From contig NZ_VISI01000002.1 of the NCBI RefSeq assembly GCF_007827365.1, forward strand, positions 2,175,001 through 2,239,000: a DNA stretch of 64,000 nt, in the 5' to 3' direction. The notes below the pieces were generated by a model that had not been told where the DNA came from, ran no database searches, and saw nothing but the letters and a program-made list of their open reading frames with translations. A program made the position numbers and the translations under genes. This document shows positions 8,286-16,629 of this stretch, in pieces (position 1 is the first letter of the stretch; the number at the start of each line of letters is the position of its first letter). Origin of the DNA: Olleya sp. Hel_I_94 (GTDB lineage: Bacteria; Bacteroidota; Bacteroidia; Flavobacteriales; Flavobacteriaceae).

Positions 8286-9290
8286 ATGAGTAAAGAAAAC
8301 GAAGCAAAACTAAAAGCACTACAACTAACTTTAGACAAGTTAGATAAGGCTTACGGTAAAGGAACAGTAATGAAAATGAGTGATGCTGCAGTAGTGGATG
8401 TGGAAGCTATCCCTACAGGATCTTTAGGTTTAGATATTGCTTTAGGCGTTGGTGGCTACCCTAGAGGAAGAGTCATTGAAATATATGGACCAGAATCTTC
8501 TGGTAAAACTACTTTAACATTACACGCTATAGCAGAAGCGCAAAAAGCTGGTGGTATTGCTGCTTTTATTGATGCAGAACATGCTTTTGATAGATTTTAT
8601 GCACAAAAATTAGGCGTAGATATTGACAACTTAATTATATCTCAGCCTGATAATGGTGAGCAAGCTTTAGAGATTGCTGACAATTTAATTAGATCTGGAG
8701 CAATTGATATAGTAGTAATTGACTCGGTTGCAGCTTTAACACCTAAAAGCGAAATTGAAGGTGAAATGGGAGACTCTAAAATGGGACTTCATGCAAGATT
8801 AATGTCTCAAGCACTAAGAAAATTAACTGCATCTATTAGTAAAACTAATTGTACTGTTATTTTTATTAACCAATTACGTGAAAAAATTGGTGTTATGTTT
8901 GGTAACCCAGAAACAACAACTGGTGGTAATGCTTTAAAGTTTTACGCTTCTGTTAGGTTGGATATTAGACGATCTACACAAATAAAAGATAGCAATGGAG
9001 AAGTACTTGGTAATAAAACCAGAGTTAAAGTGGTTAAAAACAAAGTAGCTCCACCTTTTAGAATGGCTGAATTTGACATCATGTATGGTGAAGGCGTAAG
9101 TAAAGTTGGAGAAATATTAGATGTAGCAGTTGAAAAAGAAATTGTCAAGAAAAGCGGTTCGTGGTTTAGCTATGAAGACACTAAACTTGGTCAAGGTCGA
9201 GATGCTGTTAAACTAATAATTAAAGATAATCCAGAATTATTTGAAGAGTTAGAACAGAAAATTAAACAAGCTATTAAAGACAGTCTTTAA
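8286..9290 (+). CDS. recA: Recombinase RecA
   Basis: The DNA strand-exchange and SOS co-protease ATPase, 334 aa. Walker A is GPESSGKT (68-75); the ATP cap, loop L1 ([10 protein letters not shown]), loop L2 ([25 protein letters not shown] begins there) and the KIKQ C-terminal region follow in order. I place the start at the ATG at 8286 rather than an in-frame TTG two codons upstream. It is transcribed alone, with a strong terminator at 9295-9320. No LexA-type box could be identified upstream; the gap instead holds the divergent ECF-type promoter of the small peptide. Confidence 0.98.
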   Translation: MSKENEAKLKALQLTLDKLDKAYGKGTVMKMSDAAVVDVEAIPTGSLGLDIALGVGGYPRGRVIEIYGPESSGKTTLTLHAIAEAQKAGGIAAFIDAEHAFDRFYAQKLGVDIDNLIISQPDNGEQALEIADNLIRSGAIDIVVIDSVAALTPKSEIEGEMGDSKMGLHARLMSQALRKLTASISKTNCTVIFINQLREKIGVMFGNPETTTGGNALKFYASVRLDIRRSTQIKDSNGEVLGNKTRVKVVKNKVAPPFRMAEFDIMYGEGVSKVGEILDVAVEKEIVKKSGSWFSYEDTKLGQGRDAVKLIIKDNPELFEELEQKIKQAIKDSL

Positions 9291-9294
9291 AACA

Positions 9295-9320
9295 AAAAAT
9301 CCCGATTTATCGGGATTTTT
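9295..9320 (+). terminator. recA terminator
   Basis: AAAAATCCCGA (9295-9305) and TCGGGATTTTT (9310-9320) form a perfect 11-bp stem with loop TTTA, ending in a T-run, directly after the recA stop. Confidence 0.95.
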
Positions 9321-9329
9321 TTATTTTAA

Positions 9330-9360
9330 GACGCAACCTTTTAACTTATTAAGCATCTAC
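9330..9360 (+). promoter_or_regulatory. ECF-type promoter element, copy A
   Basis: GACGCAACC (9330-9338), then 14 bases beginning TTTT, then GCATCTAC (9353-9360). It matches copy B at 8191-8221 in both blocks and in spacing. The start codon of the lipoprotein gene lies 30 bases further on, which fits a short leader. Because the ECF sigma gene is second in this operon, autoregulation is the natural reading; that step is inference. Confidence 0.7.
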
Positions 9361-9390
9361 ACTTTAAACAACGTTAGTTTACACAAAACA

Positions 9391-9795
9391 ATGAAGCCAT
9401 TTTTTATTTGTTTAATAGCTCTTTTTGCTTTTTCTTGTAGTATTGAAGAAGAAGATAATACAAATAGCTACATAGCAGTTTTGCCTATTGCAAGCGTCTC
9501 TATGCCTCAATATTTTGAATATGGCGAAACTTATCAAATAGAAATAACTTACTTAGCTCCTACCACATGTCATTATTTTAATGATATTTATTATGACCTA
9601 GAAGGAAACACAAGTCATGTTGCTATTTTAAATACAGTAGTAGATAACGGAAATTGCGAAACAACAAATCTAGAAGCCCAAACGTCTTTTAACTTTGAAG
9701 CAAATACTACTGGATTACATATCTTTAAATTCTGGCAAGGCGAAGATGAAGATGGACAAGATATGTACCTATTAATGGAAGTTACTGTTGAGTAA
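9391..9795 (+). CDS. Putative lipoprotein preceding an ECF sigma factor
   Basis: A 134-residue protein with signal MKPFFICLIALFAFSC; the lipobox Cys is residue 16 and is followed by acidic residues (SIEEED), a pattern linked to surface export of lipoproteins in Bacteroidota. The mature part is rich in beta-prone segments with two Cys (TTCHYF, GNCETT), suggesting an Ig-like or beta-sandwich fold, and has no catalytic motif that I recognise. It is the first gene after ECF promoter copy A and lies 29 bases before the sigma gene. Function unknown; by context it may be an output or sensor of the sigma system. Confidence 0.75.
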   Translation: MKPFFICLIALFAFSCSIEEEDNTNSYIAVLPIASVSMPQYFEYGETYQIEITYLAPTTCHYFNDIYYDLEGNTSHVAILNTVVDNGNCETTNLEAQTSFNFEANTTGLHIFKFWQGEDEDGQDMYLLMEVTVE

Positions 9796-9824
9796 ATAAT
9801 TATTAACTAACACCTTGTTTAAAT

Positions 9825-10367
9825 TTGAGTTTAGAACAACTCATACATAAATGTAAGTCTAATGATACTAAAGCGCAAAGCGAATTATACCAGCTTTTTT
9901 CAAGCAAATTATTCTCTGTTAGCTTAAAGTATTCAAGCTCTTATGTGCAAGCTGAAGATAATTTACAAGATGCATTTATAACCATTTTTGCAAAAATAAA
10001 ACAGTATAAAAACAAAGGTAGTTTTGAAGGTTGGTTAAAAAGAATAACCATTAATACCATAATGCAACGCTACAGAAGTCAAAAAGTTTTTGAAATAATT
10101 AATGAAGAAGCTATAGTTGACGAAAGCATTGACATAGATGACGAGGATGTTGGGATAGATTTTTTGTTGCAATGCATACAAGAGTTACCAGATAGGTATC
10201 GCTTGGTTTTTAATTTATATGTTTTAGACGGTTATTCGCATAAAGAAATTGCAGAAATGCTTGCAATAACAACAGGAACAACAAAATCAAATTTAGCTAG
10301 AGCTAGACAATTATTAAAAGAAAAAATAGTAGCCTATAAAACGGGACAAAAATCCCAATTGTTATAA
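9825..10367 (+). CDS. ECF-type RNA polymerase sigma factor
   Basis: A 180-residue sigma-70 family factor of the extracytoplasmic-function type: only regions 2 and 4 are present. Region 2 (about residues 20-90) includes DNLQDAFITIFAKIKQYKNK and GWLKRITINTIMQRYRS; region 4 (about 110-170) includes LPDRYRLVFNLYVLDGYSHKE and a helix-turn-helix ending in SNLARARQLLKEKI. The start is a TTG at 9825 giving MSLEQLIHK; no ATG lies upstream in frame, and weak initiation may keep levels low. Its stop overlaps the ATG of the next gene by one base. It probably recognises the paired elements at 8191-8221 and 9330-9360. Confidence 0.9.
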   Translation: MSLEQLIHKCKSNDTKAQSELYQLFSSKLFSVSLKYSSSYVQAEDNLQDAFITIFAKIKQYKNKGSFEGWLKRITINTIMQRYRSQKVFEIINEEAIVDESIDIDDEDVGIDFLLQCIQELPDRYRLVFNLYVLDGYSHKEIAEMLAITTGTTKSNLARARQLLKEKIVAYKTGQKSQLL

Positions 10368-11911
10368 TGAGTAGTAAAAAGAATATAGATCGCCTATTTC
10401 AGGAAAAATTCAAGGATTTTGAAGCTAAACCCGACCCAAAGGTTTGGCAGAATATACATTCAAAATTAAAAGAAGAAGAGGAAGATAACAAGCCTATTGC
10501 TATCCTTCCGTTGTGGTTAAAATTAAGTGGTATTGCAGCCACATTTGTCTTACTGTTAGTTTTAGGAAACACCATTTTTAGTAGTCCTTCTGCTGTAAAT
10601 ACACCAACAACAGTAGATAATCCAAGTCCAAATAACAACACCATAAAAAACAGCCCAACTTTAAATGAAAAGCAAAAGCTGCAACAAAATAATTCCAATA
10701 TTAATGAAGCAACTACTGATGCATCAGAAACTATAAACAAAGAGAACAACACCATAGTTACTAATAACCAAGACCCTAAAAACACGATAACTAAAGGTAA
10801 TAGCAAAAAAGACAACAAAGCTAATTTAATCCAACAGCAATCAGCTTCAAATTATACCAAGTCTTCTATTGCTACTAACACTATTCAGAACAACAATAAG
10901 GTATCAAAAGGTAATTATACTCTTCAAAAAAATAAATTCTCAGTTTCTTCAAACAAAACAACAACAGATAATCAAACTAAACAATTACAAGAATCTGTAG
11001 TTAAAAACCAGGTGAATCCTAAAAAACAACCTACTAATATTACAAACAAAGACAATATAACTAAAGCTATAACACAAGAAAACATAGCAAAAAGCACTAT
11101 TGTAAAGGATACTATACAACAGCAAAAACCATCTATTGAAGATGCAATTGCAAATAATAAAGCTATTAAAGACCTTATTGAAAAAGAAGAAGAGGCTAAT
11201 AACAGGTGGAATGTTTATGCTAACATTGCGCCTGTTTATTACAATGCATTTGGAGAAGGATCACATATAGATGAACAGTTTAATAAAAACAATAAATCAG
11301 GAGAGGTTAATACAAGTTATGGCGTTAAAGTAGGTTATACTTTAAATGATAAATTAACTATTAGATCTGGTATTAATAAGTTAAATTTAAGCTACGACAC
11401 AGACGACGTTATTGTATATCAAAACGTTAGTACTAATCCTAGTCCTAAAGAAATTAGAAACATAGATTTTAATCCAGAAAACAACCAATCAATCAATATT
11501 ATAAGTAGTAATAGCTTGCTATTGGGTAATAACAACTCCAGTTTAATCAAAAATGTTGGGCTTAGTCAGAGAATATCTTATTACGAAGTCCCTGTAGAAA
11601 TTGAATATGCTGTAGTTAATAATCAATTTAGCTTGAACCTAATTGGAGGTCTAAGTACTTTTGTTTTAGATGATAATAAACTAGTTTCAGAATTTGATGG
11701 TTTTAAAATGGAGATTGGTAGTGCTAATAATATTAACAACTTAAGTTTTAGTGCCAATTTTGGTGTGGGTTTAAATTATAAATTTTCAGAATCTATCATT
11801 TTTAATTTTGAACCAACCTTTAAATATCAATTAAATGCATTTTCCAACACCTCTGGAAACTTCAATCCTTATATTATAGGAGTTTACACAGGGTTTAGTT
11901 ATAGATTTTAA
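10367..11911 (+). CDS. Anti-sigma-like membrane protein fused to an outer-membrane beta-barrel
   Basis: A 514-residue protein with an unusual layout. Residues 1-45 are a charged cytoplasmic segment (KNIDRLFQEKFKDFEAKPDP) of the kind found in Bacteroidota anti-sigma proteins. A single transmembrane helix follows at about 46-70. A long Asn/Thr/Lys/Gln-rich linker (about 75-275) could span the periplasm. The C-terminal part (about 282-514), starting WNVYANIAPVYY and ending in YRF, has the alternating pattern and terminal aromatic of a porin-like beta-barrel. Overlapping the sigma gene by one base, it probably holds the sigma factor and senses envelope state. The architecture is seen; the sensing role is inferred. 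Confidence 0.75.
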   Translation: MSSKKNIDRLFQEKFKDFEAKPDPKVWQNIHSKLKEEEEDNKPIAILPLWLKLSGIAATFVLLLVLGNTIFSSPSAVNTPTTVDNPSPNNNTIKNSPTLNEKQKLQQNNSNINEATTDASETINKENNTIVTNNQDPKNTITKGNSKKDNKANLIQQQSASNYTKSSIATNTIQNNNKVSKGNYTLQKNKFSVSSNKTTTDNQTKQLQESVVKNQVNPKKQPTNITNKDNITKAITQENIAKSTIVKDTIQQQKPSIEDAIANNKAIKDLIEKEEEANNRWNVYANIAPVYYNAFGEGSHIDEQFNKNNKSGEVNTSYGVKVGYTLNDKLTIRSGINKLNLSYDTDDVIVYQNVSTNPSPKEIRNIDFNPENNQSINIISSNSLLLGNNNSSLIKNVGLSQRISYYEVPVEIEYAVVNNQFSLNLIGGLSTFVLDDNKLVSEFDGFKMEIGSANNINNLSFSANFGVGLNYKFSESIIFNFEPTFKYQLNAFSNTSGNFNPYIIGVYTGFSYRF

Positions 11912-11963
11912 GTATTGATTTAGTTTTTAAGTGTCCCTTTAAGTAGGGAATTAATACTGTAAG

Positions 11964-11994
11964 AGCTGCTCTGTGCCAAGAGCAGCTTTTTTTT
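11964..11994. terminator. Shared terminator between sigma operon and plsC
   Basis: AGCTGCTCT (11964-11972) pairs perfectly with AGAGCAGCT (11979-11987), followed by eight T. It ends the plus-strand sigma operon and touches the stop of the convergent plsC gene. Confidence 0.9.
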
Positions 11995-12730
11995 ATGCGT
12001 TATAAATCTCTAATTGCTTTAAAATAATCTCTCTAGATTTTTTATTTAAAGATTTAGTATCCTCTACAGTTAAATCATTTGTGGGTATAAAATGGTGCAC
12101 TTTAGCTCTTAATACTCCTGGTCCACCACTAAAAAAAGTATAAGAAAAACGTTTTTTATTATCTGCAAAAGTTATTGGCACAATAGGTGTTTTATGGTTT
12201 ATCGCTAAACGGAAAGCACCATCTTTAAACTGGTCTAATATTATATGTTCTTCTGGGACTAACCCTTCAGGAAAAATACAAATGCTTAACCCTTGTTTAA
12301 GTCGTCTTTGCGCTCTTAAAAAAACGGCTTGCCTACTCTTAACGCTATTTCTATCCACTAATATGCATGTTCTTTTATAGAAAAATCCAAACAATGGTAT
12401 TTTAGCCAACTCAGCTTTTCCAACAAAAACAAAAGGATTCTTAACAGTAACCAACATTAACATAATATCTAGCATAGAGGTGTGATTACCTATAAACATA
12501 TAGCTTTTGCTACGTTCCGGTTTTTGCAAATACTCTGTTTTAGTTGGCAATCCCATACCTATTAAAATAAATCTAGCCCAAATACGAGCTAATTTGAAAA
12601 AATAAGGATACCAAGATTCTTTTAAAATAGAAACAATCAATAACGGAAATAGGATTATAATTGGCACTGCTACTAATATGTAGAACCAAATACGATATAA
12701 TACCCAAAAAATATACTTAAATACTATCAT
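11993..12730 (-). CDS. plsC: 1-acyl-sn-glycerol-3-phosphate acyltransferase
   Basis: A 245-residue membrane-associated acyltransferase that makes phosphatidic acid from lysophosphatidic acid. A hydrophobic N terminus (two segments within residues 5-35) anchors it. The catalytic NHTSMLD (82-88, the NHxxxxD block) and substrate-binding FPEG (153-156) are both intact. It stands alone, divergent from trpS and convergent with the sigma operon. In this family the acyl donor can be acyl-ACP or acyl-CoA; the sequence does not decide. Confidence 0.92.
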   Translation of the reverse strand: MIVFKYIFWVLYRIWFYILVAVPIIILFPLLIVSILKESWYPYFFKLARIWARFILIGMGLPTKTEYLQKPERSKSYMFIGNHTSMLDIMLMLVTVKNPFVFVGKAELAKIPLFGFFYKRTCILVDRNSVKSRQAVFLRAQRRLKQGLSICIFPEGLVPEEHIILDQFKDGAFRLAINHKTPIVPITFADNKKRFSYTFFSGGPGVLRAKVHHFIPTNDLTVEDTKSLNKKSREIILKQLEIYNA

Positions 12731-12755
12731 TTGCTGTCAAAACTAACTAAATTAA

Positions 12756-12786
12756 TTGAGGTATTCTACTAAAAAAAGTACCTTTG
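12756..12786 (+). promoter_or_regulatory. Housekeeping promoter of trpS
   Basis: TTG (12756-12758), a 20-base spacer, then TACCTTTG (12779-12786), a textbook Bacteroidota -33/-7 pair. The trpS ATG follows 22 bases later. Confidence 0.8.
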
Positions 12787-12808
12787 CTATTCAGAATTAA
12801 ATTTAATC

Positions 12809-13777
12809 ATGGCAAGAATACTTACAGGAATTCAAAGTACAGGAACACCACATTTAGGTAATATACTAGGTGCAATTTTACCTGCTATAAAATTATCAGA
12901 AAACAGTGATAACGAATCATATTTGTTTATAGCAAATTTGCACACCTTAACACAAATTAAAAATGCAGAAGAATTAAGACACAATACCTACTCTGTTGCT
13001 GCAACCTGGTTAGCTTTTGGATTAGACATAGAAAAAACAGTGTTTTACAGACAAAGTGATATCCCTCAAGTTACAGAACTTGCTTGGTATTTAAACTGTT
13101 TTTTTCCATTCAATAGATTGCAATTAGCACATGGTTTTAAAGATAAAGCAGACCGTTTAGAAGACGTAAACTCTGGTTTGTTTATGTACCCAATGCTTAT
13201 GGCTGCAGATATTTTATTGTATGATGCAGAAGTTATCCCTGTCGGTAAAGATCAACTTCAACATATCGAATTTACAAGAGATGTAGCCTCTCGTTTTCAT
13301 GCAAAAATGGGCGAAGCTTTTGTTTTACCAGAAGAAAAACTGCAAGAAAACACTATGCTTATTCCTGGTACAGATGGCGAAAAAATGAGTAAAAGTAGAG
13401 ACAATTACATTAACATCTTTTTACCAGAAAAGCAACTTCGTAAAAAAATAATGAGTATTGAAACGGATAGCACACCATTAGAAGACCCTAAAGATTGGTC
13501 AACTTGCAACTGTTTTGCTTTATATAAATTATTAGCCTCAGAGAGCGAAGTTGAAACCATGAAAGCTAATTACGAAAACGGTAATTATGGTTATGGTCAT
13601 GCTAAACAAGCATTATATGAGTTAATGTTAACTACTTTTAAAATGGAACGTGAACGTTACAACCATTATATGGCTAACTTACATGAAGTAGATGCTGCTT
13701 TAGAAAAAGGAGCTGAAAAAGCTAGAAAAATTGCTAATGATGTATTAGCAAGAGTTAGAGCAAAAGTTGGGTATTAA
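12809..13777 (+). CDS. trpS: Tryptophanyl-tRNA synthetase
   Basis: A class I aminoacyl-tRNA synthetase (322 aa, bacterial length) that charges tRNA-Trp. The HIGH-like HLGN lies at residues 15-18 after GIQSTGTP, and KMSKS at 192-196. DLPVGKDQLQH-type residues (VIPVGKDQLQHIEF) that hold Trp and adenylate are present. It is transcribed alone from a clear promoter and ends 8 bases from the convergent dprA gene with no recognisable terminator between them. Confidence 0.97.
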   Translation: MARILTGIQSTGTPHLGNILGAILPAIKLSENSDNESYLFIANLHTLTQIKNAEELRHNTYSVAATWLAFGLDIEKTVFYRQSDIPQVTELAWYLNCFFPFNRLQLAHGFKDKADRLEDVNSGLFMYPMLMAADILLYDAEVIPVGKDQLQHIEFTRDVASRFHAKMGEAFVLPEEKLQENTMLIPGTDGEKMSKSRDNYINIFLPEKQLRKKIMSIETDSTPLEDPKDWSTCNCFALYKLLASESEVETMKANYENGNYGYGHAKQALYELMLTTFKMERERYNHYMANLHEVDAALEKGAEKARKIANDVLARVRAKVGY

Positions 13778-13785
13778 TATAATAT

Positions 13786-14889
13786 TTAAATAACCTCAAA
13801 TAATTTTCCAGGAAGTGGTCTTACCACACCTTTTAATTCCATATTAAGTAATATGCCAGCTAGCTTATAGGTTGGCATATTACATTTAATAGCAATACTA
13901 TCTAACAACGCCTTATTATTTTCTTTTAGGTAATTATAAACAATCTTTTCGTCAGGATCTAACTCAATAAACAACTGCTTTTGTACAGGAGGTTTTTGTA
14001 AGTTATCTAATTGCCAGTTTAAAATATAAGGCACATCTAAAGGCGTAGATAGCAAATGTGCCTTTTGTTGTTTAATTAGATTATTACAACCAATACTTTG
14101 ACTATCTGTGACACGTCCAGGGACAGCAAACACATCTCTGTTATATGAGTTTGCAATATCTGCTGTTACCAGACTACCGCCTTTTTCTGCAGATTCAATT
14201 ACTATAGTCGCTTGACTAATGCCTGCAATAATGCGGTTTCTTTTTAAAAAATTGTTACGATCAAAAGTATCGCTACTCCAAAAGTCAGTAAAAAAGCCTC
14301 CATTATTTTCAACTTCTGCAACGTACTTTTTATGCACTTTAGGGTAAATTTGGTTTAAGCCATGTGCTAAACAACCTATAGTTTGTAATTTATTTTTAAT
14401 GGCAGCTTTATGTGCTGTAATATCTGTACCATAAGCAAATCCCGAAATTATAATTGGTTTATATATGGCTAACTCTTCAATTAATTTTTCACAAAATGCA
14501 ATACCTGATGTTGTGATTTTTCTGGCTCCAACAATACTAATAATATGTTTATTATTAAGGTTAATGTTTCCGCTTTCAAACAAAACTATAGGACTATCAA
14601 TGCAATGTTTTAGGTTTGATGGATACGTTGAGTCAGTAAAAACGTGATGTTTTAGGTTTTCGTCTTTAATAAATTTTAGTTCTTTATCTGCTTCTTCAAA
14701 ATGACTAGATTGATATAATTCACTTAAAATAATTTCGCCTATACCATCAATTTTTAAAAGGTTTTGTTTCTTTTCTTTAAACACAGCTTCTGCACTTCCG
14801 CAATGGTTAATTAGCTTTTTTGCGGTAGTATCTCCTATTTTAGAGACGTGTTGTAAGGCTAAAATATAGCGTAATTGGTCGTCATTCAT
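13786..14889 (-). CDS. dprA: DNA-processing protein DprA
   Basis: A 367-residue DprA/Smf family protein that loads RecA on incoming single-stranded DNA during transformation. An N-terminal helix-hairpin-helix-like region (about 10-60, KLINHCGSAEAV, KIDGIGEI) precedes the Rossmann-like core with SIVGARKITTSG, SGFAYGTDITAHKAA, AHGLNQIYPKVH and SAEKGGSLVTADIA. A winged-helix DML1-type domain ends the protein (about 310-367). SGFAYGTD differs from the common SGxAxGID by Thr for Ile. It stands alone between trpS and the divergent SPOR gene. Confidence 0.93.
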   Translation of the reverse strand: MNDDQLRYILALQHVSKIGDTTAKKLINHCGSAEAVFKEKKQNLLKIDGIGEIILSELYQSSHFEEADKELKFIKDENLKHHVFTDSTYPSNLKHCIDSPIVLFESGNINLNNKHIISIVGARKITTSGIAFCEKLIEELAIYKPIIISGFAYGTDITAHKAAIKNKLQTIGCLAHGLNQIYPKVHKKYVAEVENNGGFFTDFWSSDTFDRNNFLKRNRIIAGISQATIVIESAEKGGSLVTADIANSYNRDVFAVPGRVTDSQSIGCNNLIKQQKAHLLSTPLDVPYILNWQLDNLQKPPVQKQLFIELDPDEKIVYNYLKENNKALLDSIAIKCNMPTYKLAGILLNMELKGVVRPLPGKLFEVI

Positions 14890-14982
14890 TTTTTATTGCA
14901 CTGATTTTGAAACTACAAGAAAAGAAATTTAAGTCTGTTAATAACTAATACGCACTAAATTTTCTTGGTTTTTAAAATTTTC

Positions 14983-14990
14983 TAACTTTG
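14983..14990 (+). promoter_or_regulatory. Probable -7 box of the HU/SPOR gene
   Basis: TAACTTTG matches the TAnnTTTG consensus and lies just 5 bases before the ATG at 14996, implying a very short or leaderless transcript. No good -33 TTG is found at the right distance, so confidence is moderate. Confidence 0.45.
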
Positions 14991-14995
14991 TTACT

Positions 14996-15931
14996 ATGCA
15001 ATTAGAACATTACATAAGCGATTTATTATACAGATATGATTGTGTTACGGTTCCAGAATTTGGATCGTTTTTAACACAACGTAAATCTGCGCAAGTACAC
15101 GATAGTACCAATGCCTTTTATCCTCCTAAAAAGCAATTGTCTTTTAACGAGCAAATACAAAATAACGACGGTTTATTGATCCGTTATATAGCAGATATTG
15201 AAAAAATACCTTTTGAAACTGCTGCACAAAACCTATCTAAACGCGTTAAGTCTTTAAAGTCTTACTTAGTTGAAGGTGAAACGTTAAGTTTTGAAAACAT
15301 TGGTGAGTTAATTTTAAATAACGAAGGTAAAATAGAATTTAATCCATCTTACCATTTAAATTATTTAACTGATGCTTTTGGTTTGTCACAGTTTGTATCT
15401 CCTGCAGTAACTAGAGTTGTTTACAAAGAAGAAGCCGAAACCATTGAGCGTGTTATCCCAATTGCGGTAACACCAGAAAAACGTCAAAGCAAATCATACC
15501 TTAAGTATGCTGCTATTGCAGTTGTTGCTTTAGGCTTAGCTGGTTTTGGTTTTAATAACTACGTTAATACAGTAGCGCAACACAACCAAATTGCACAAGA
15601 AGAGGCAAACACACAATTAGATAGTCAAATACAAGAAGCTACTTTTGTAATTAGCAACCCATTACCTGCTATTACTTTAAATGTAAATAAGCAAACAGGA
15701 AATTATCATATTGTTGCTGGTGCTTTTAGAGTCGAAGAAAACTCTGATAAAAAAGTTGCAGAATTACAAGAACAAGGTTTTAAAGCGCGTAAAGTTGGTG
15801 TAAACCAATATGGTCTACATCAAGTAGCTTATGCAAGTTATACGTCCAGAGAAGAAGCTAATAATGCTTTAAACAGTATAAGAACAGAACAGAATAAAGA
15901 CGCTTGGTTATTAATTAAGTCTTTGGACTAA
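14996..15931 (+). CDS. HU-CCDC81-like and SPOR domain membrane protein
   Basis: A 311-residue protein with three parts: an N-terminal region of about 140 residues matching the paired HU-like CCDC81 domains found only in Bacteroidota (YISDLLYRYDCVTVPEFGSF, LSFENIGEL); a transmembrane helix at about 168-188; and a C-terminal SPOR domain at about 236-311 (YHIVAGAFRVEENSDKK), which in other proteins binds denuded peptidoglycan at division sites. The layout places a possible DNA- or protein-binding domain in the cytoplasm and a wall-binding domain in the periplasm. Domain calls are family knowledge; the bridging role is inferred. Confidence 0.85.
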   Translation: MQLEHYISDLLYRYDCVTVPEFGSFLTQRKSAQVHDSTNAFYPPKKQLSFNEQIQNNDGLLIRYIADIEKIPFETAAQNLSKRVKSLKSYLVEGETLSFENIGELILNNEGKIEFNPSYHLNYLTDAFGLSQFVSPAVTRVVYKEEAETIERVIPIAVTPEKRQSKSYLKYAAIAVVALGLAGFGFNNYVNTVAQHNQIAQEEANTQLDSQIQEATFVISNPLPAITLNVNKQTGNYHIVAGAFRVEENSDKKVAELQEQGFKARKVGVNQYGLHQVAYASYTSREEANNALNSIRTEQNKDAWLLIKSLD

Positions 15932-15952
15932 AACTAAGCCATTAAGTATACC

Positions 15953-15987
15953 AAAAACCTCGTAAGTGTAAATTTACGAGGTTTTTT
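15953..15987 (+). terminator. Terminator of the HU/SPOR gene
   Basis: CCTCGTAA (15958-15965) pairs with TTACGAGG (15974-15981), with A- and T-runs extending the stem and six T at the end. Confidence 0.9.
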
Positions 15988-16035
15988 AATTCTTAATTTA
16001 TTCTAAAATGCACTAACTAAATCTTAAAATCAGTT

Positions 16036-16043
16036 TACCTTTG
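16036..16043 (+). promoter_or_regulatory. Probable -7 box of the thioesterase gene
   Basis: TACCTTTG is a full match to TAnnTTTG, 19 bases before the ATG at 16063. A matching -33 TTG is not evident. Confidence 0.5.
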
Positions 16044-16062
16044 CGCCTGAAAAGAAAAAATT

Positions 16063-16575
16063 ATGATGAACGCAAGAACAGCTGAACACTCTAGAACCGT
16101 AATGACAGATTTAGTTTTACCAAGTGAAACTAATCCTTTAAACAACCTTTTTGGTGGCGAATTACTAGCTAGAATGGATCGTGCAGCAAGTATAAGCGCA
16201 AGACGACACTCAAGACGTATTGTTGTAACAGCATCTGTAAATCACGTAGCCTTTAACAAAGCAGTCCCTTTAGGAAGTGTAGTTACAGTTGAAGCTAAAG
16301 TATCTAGAGCCTTTAAAACCTCAATGGAAATATTTATTGATGTTTGGGTAGAAGACAGAGAGTCTGGCAACCGATCTAAAGCTAACGAAGCTATTTATAC
16401 TTTTGTTGCAGTGGATGAAACTGGAACACCAGTTGCAATACCAGAATTAATCCCAGAAACTGACTTAGAAAAAGAACGTTTTGCTGCTGCCTTAAGACGT
16501 AAACAATTAAGTTTACTACTAGCAGGAAAAATTAAACCAAACGATGCTACAGAGCTTAAAGCTTTGTTTGAATAA
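16063..16575 (+). CDS. Acyl-CoA thioesterase, hotdog fold
   Basis: A 170-residue cytoplasmic thioesterase of the YciA/BFIT-like group, which hydrolyses acyl-CoA to free acid and CoA. The signature NPLNNLFGGELLARMDRAASISARRH contains the Asn and Asp positions that form the active site across subunits in this family, and SVNHVAFNKAVPLGSVV follows as in hotdog proteins. It is a single-domain hexamer-type enzyme by length. Transcribed alone, with a terminator at 16586-16613 shared with the convergent EnvC-like gene. Chain-length preference cannot be read from the sequence. Confidence 0.88.
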   Translation: MMNARTAEHSRTVMTDLVLPSETNPLNNLFGGELLARMDRAASISARRHSRRIVVTASVNHVAFNKAVPLGSVVTVEAKVSRAFKTSMEIFIDVWVEDRESGNRSKANEAIYTFVAVDETGTPVAIPELIPETDLEKERFAAALRRKQLSLLLAGKIKPNDATELKALFE

Positions 16576-16585
16576 CATTAAACAA

Positions 16586-16613
16586 AAAAAACCAATGCAA
16601 AGCATTGGTTTTT
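16586..16613. terminator. Bidirectional terminator, thioesterase and EnvC-like gene
   Basis: AAAAACCAATGC and GCATTGGTTTTT form a perfect stem with an AAA loop, with A-run on the left and T-run on the right. It can end both the plus-strand thioesterase gene and the minus-strand operon ending at 16630. Confidence 0.93.
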
Positions 16614-16629
16614 TTTGTTTTTACACGTT

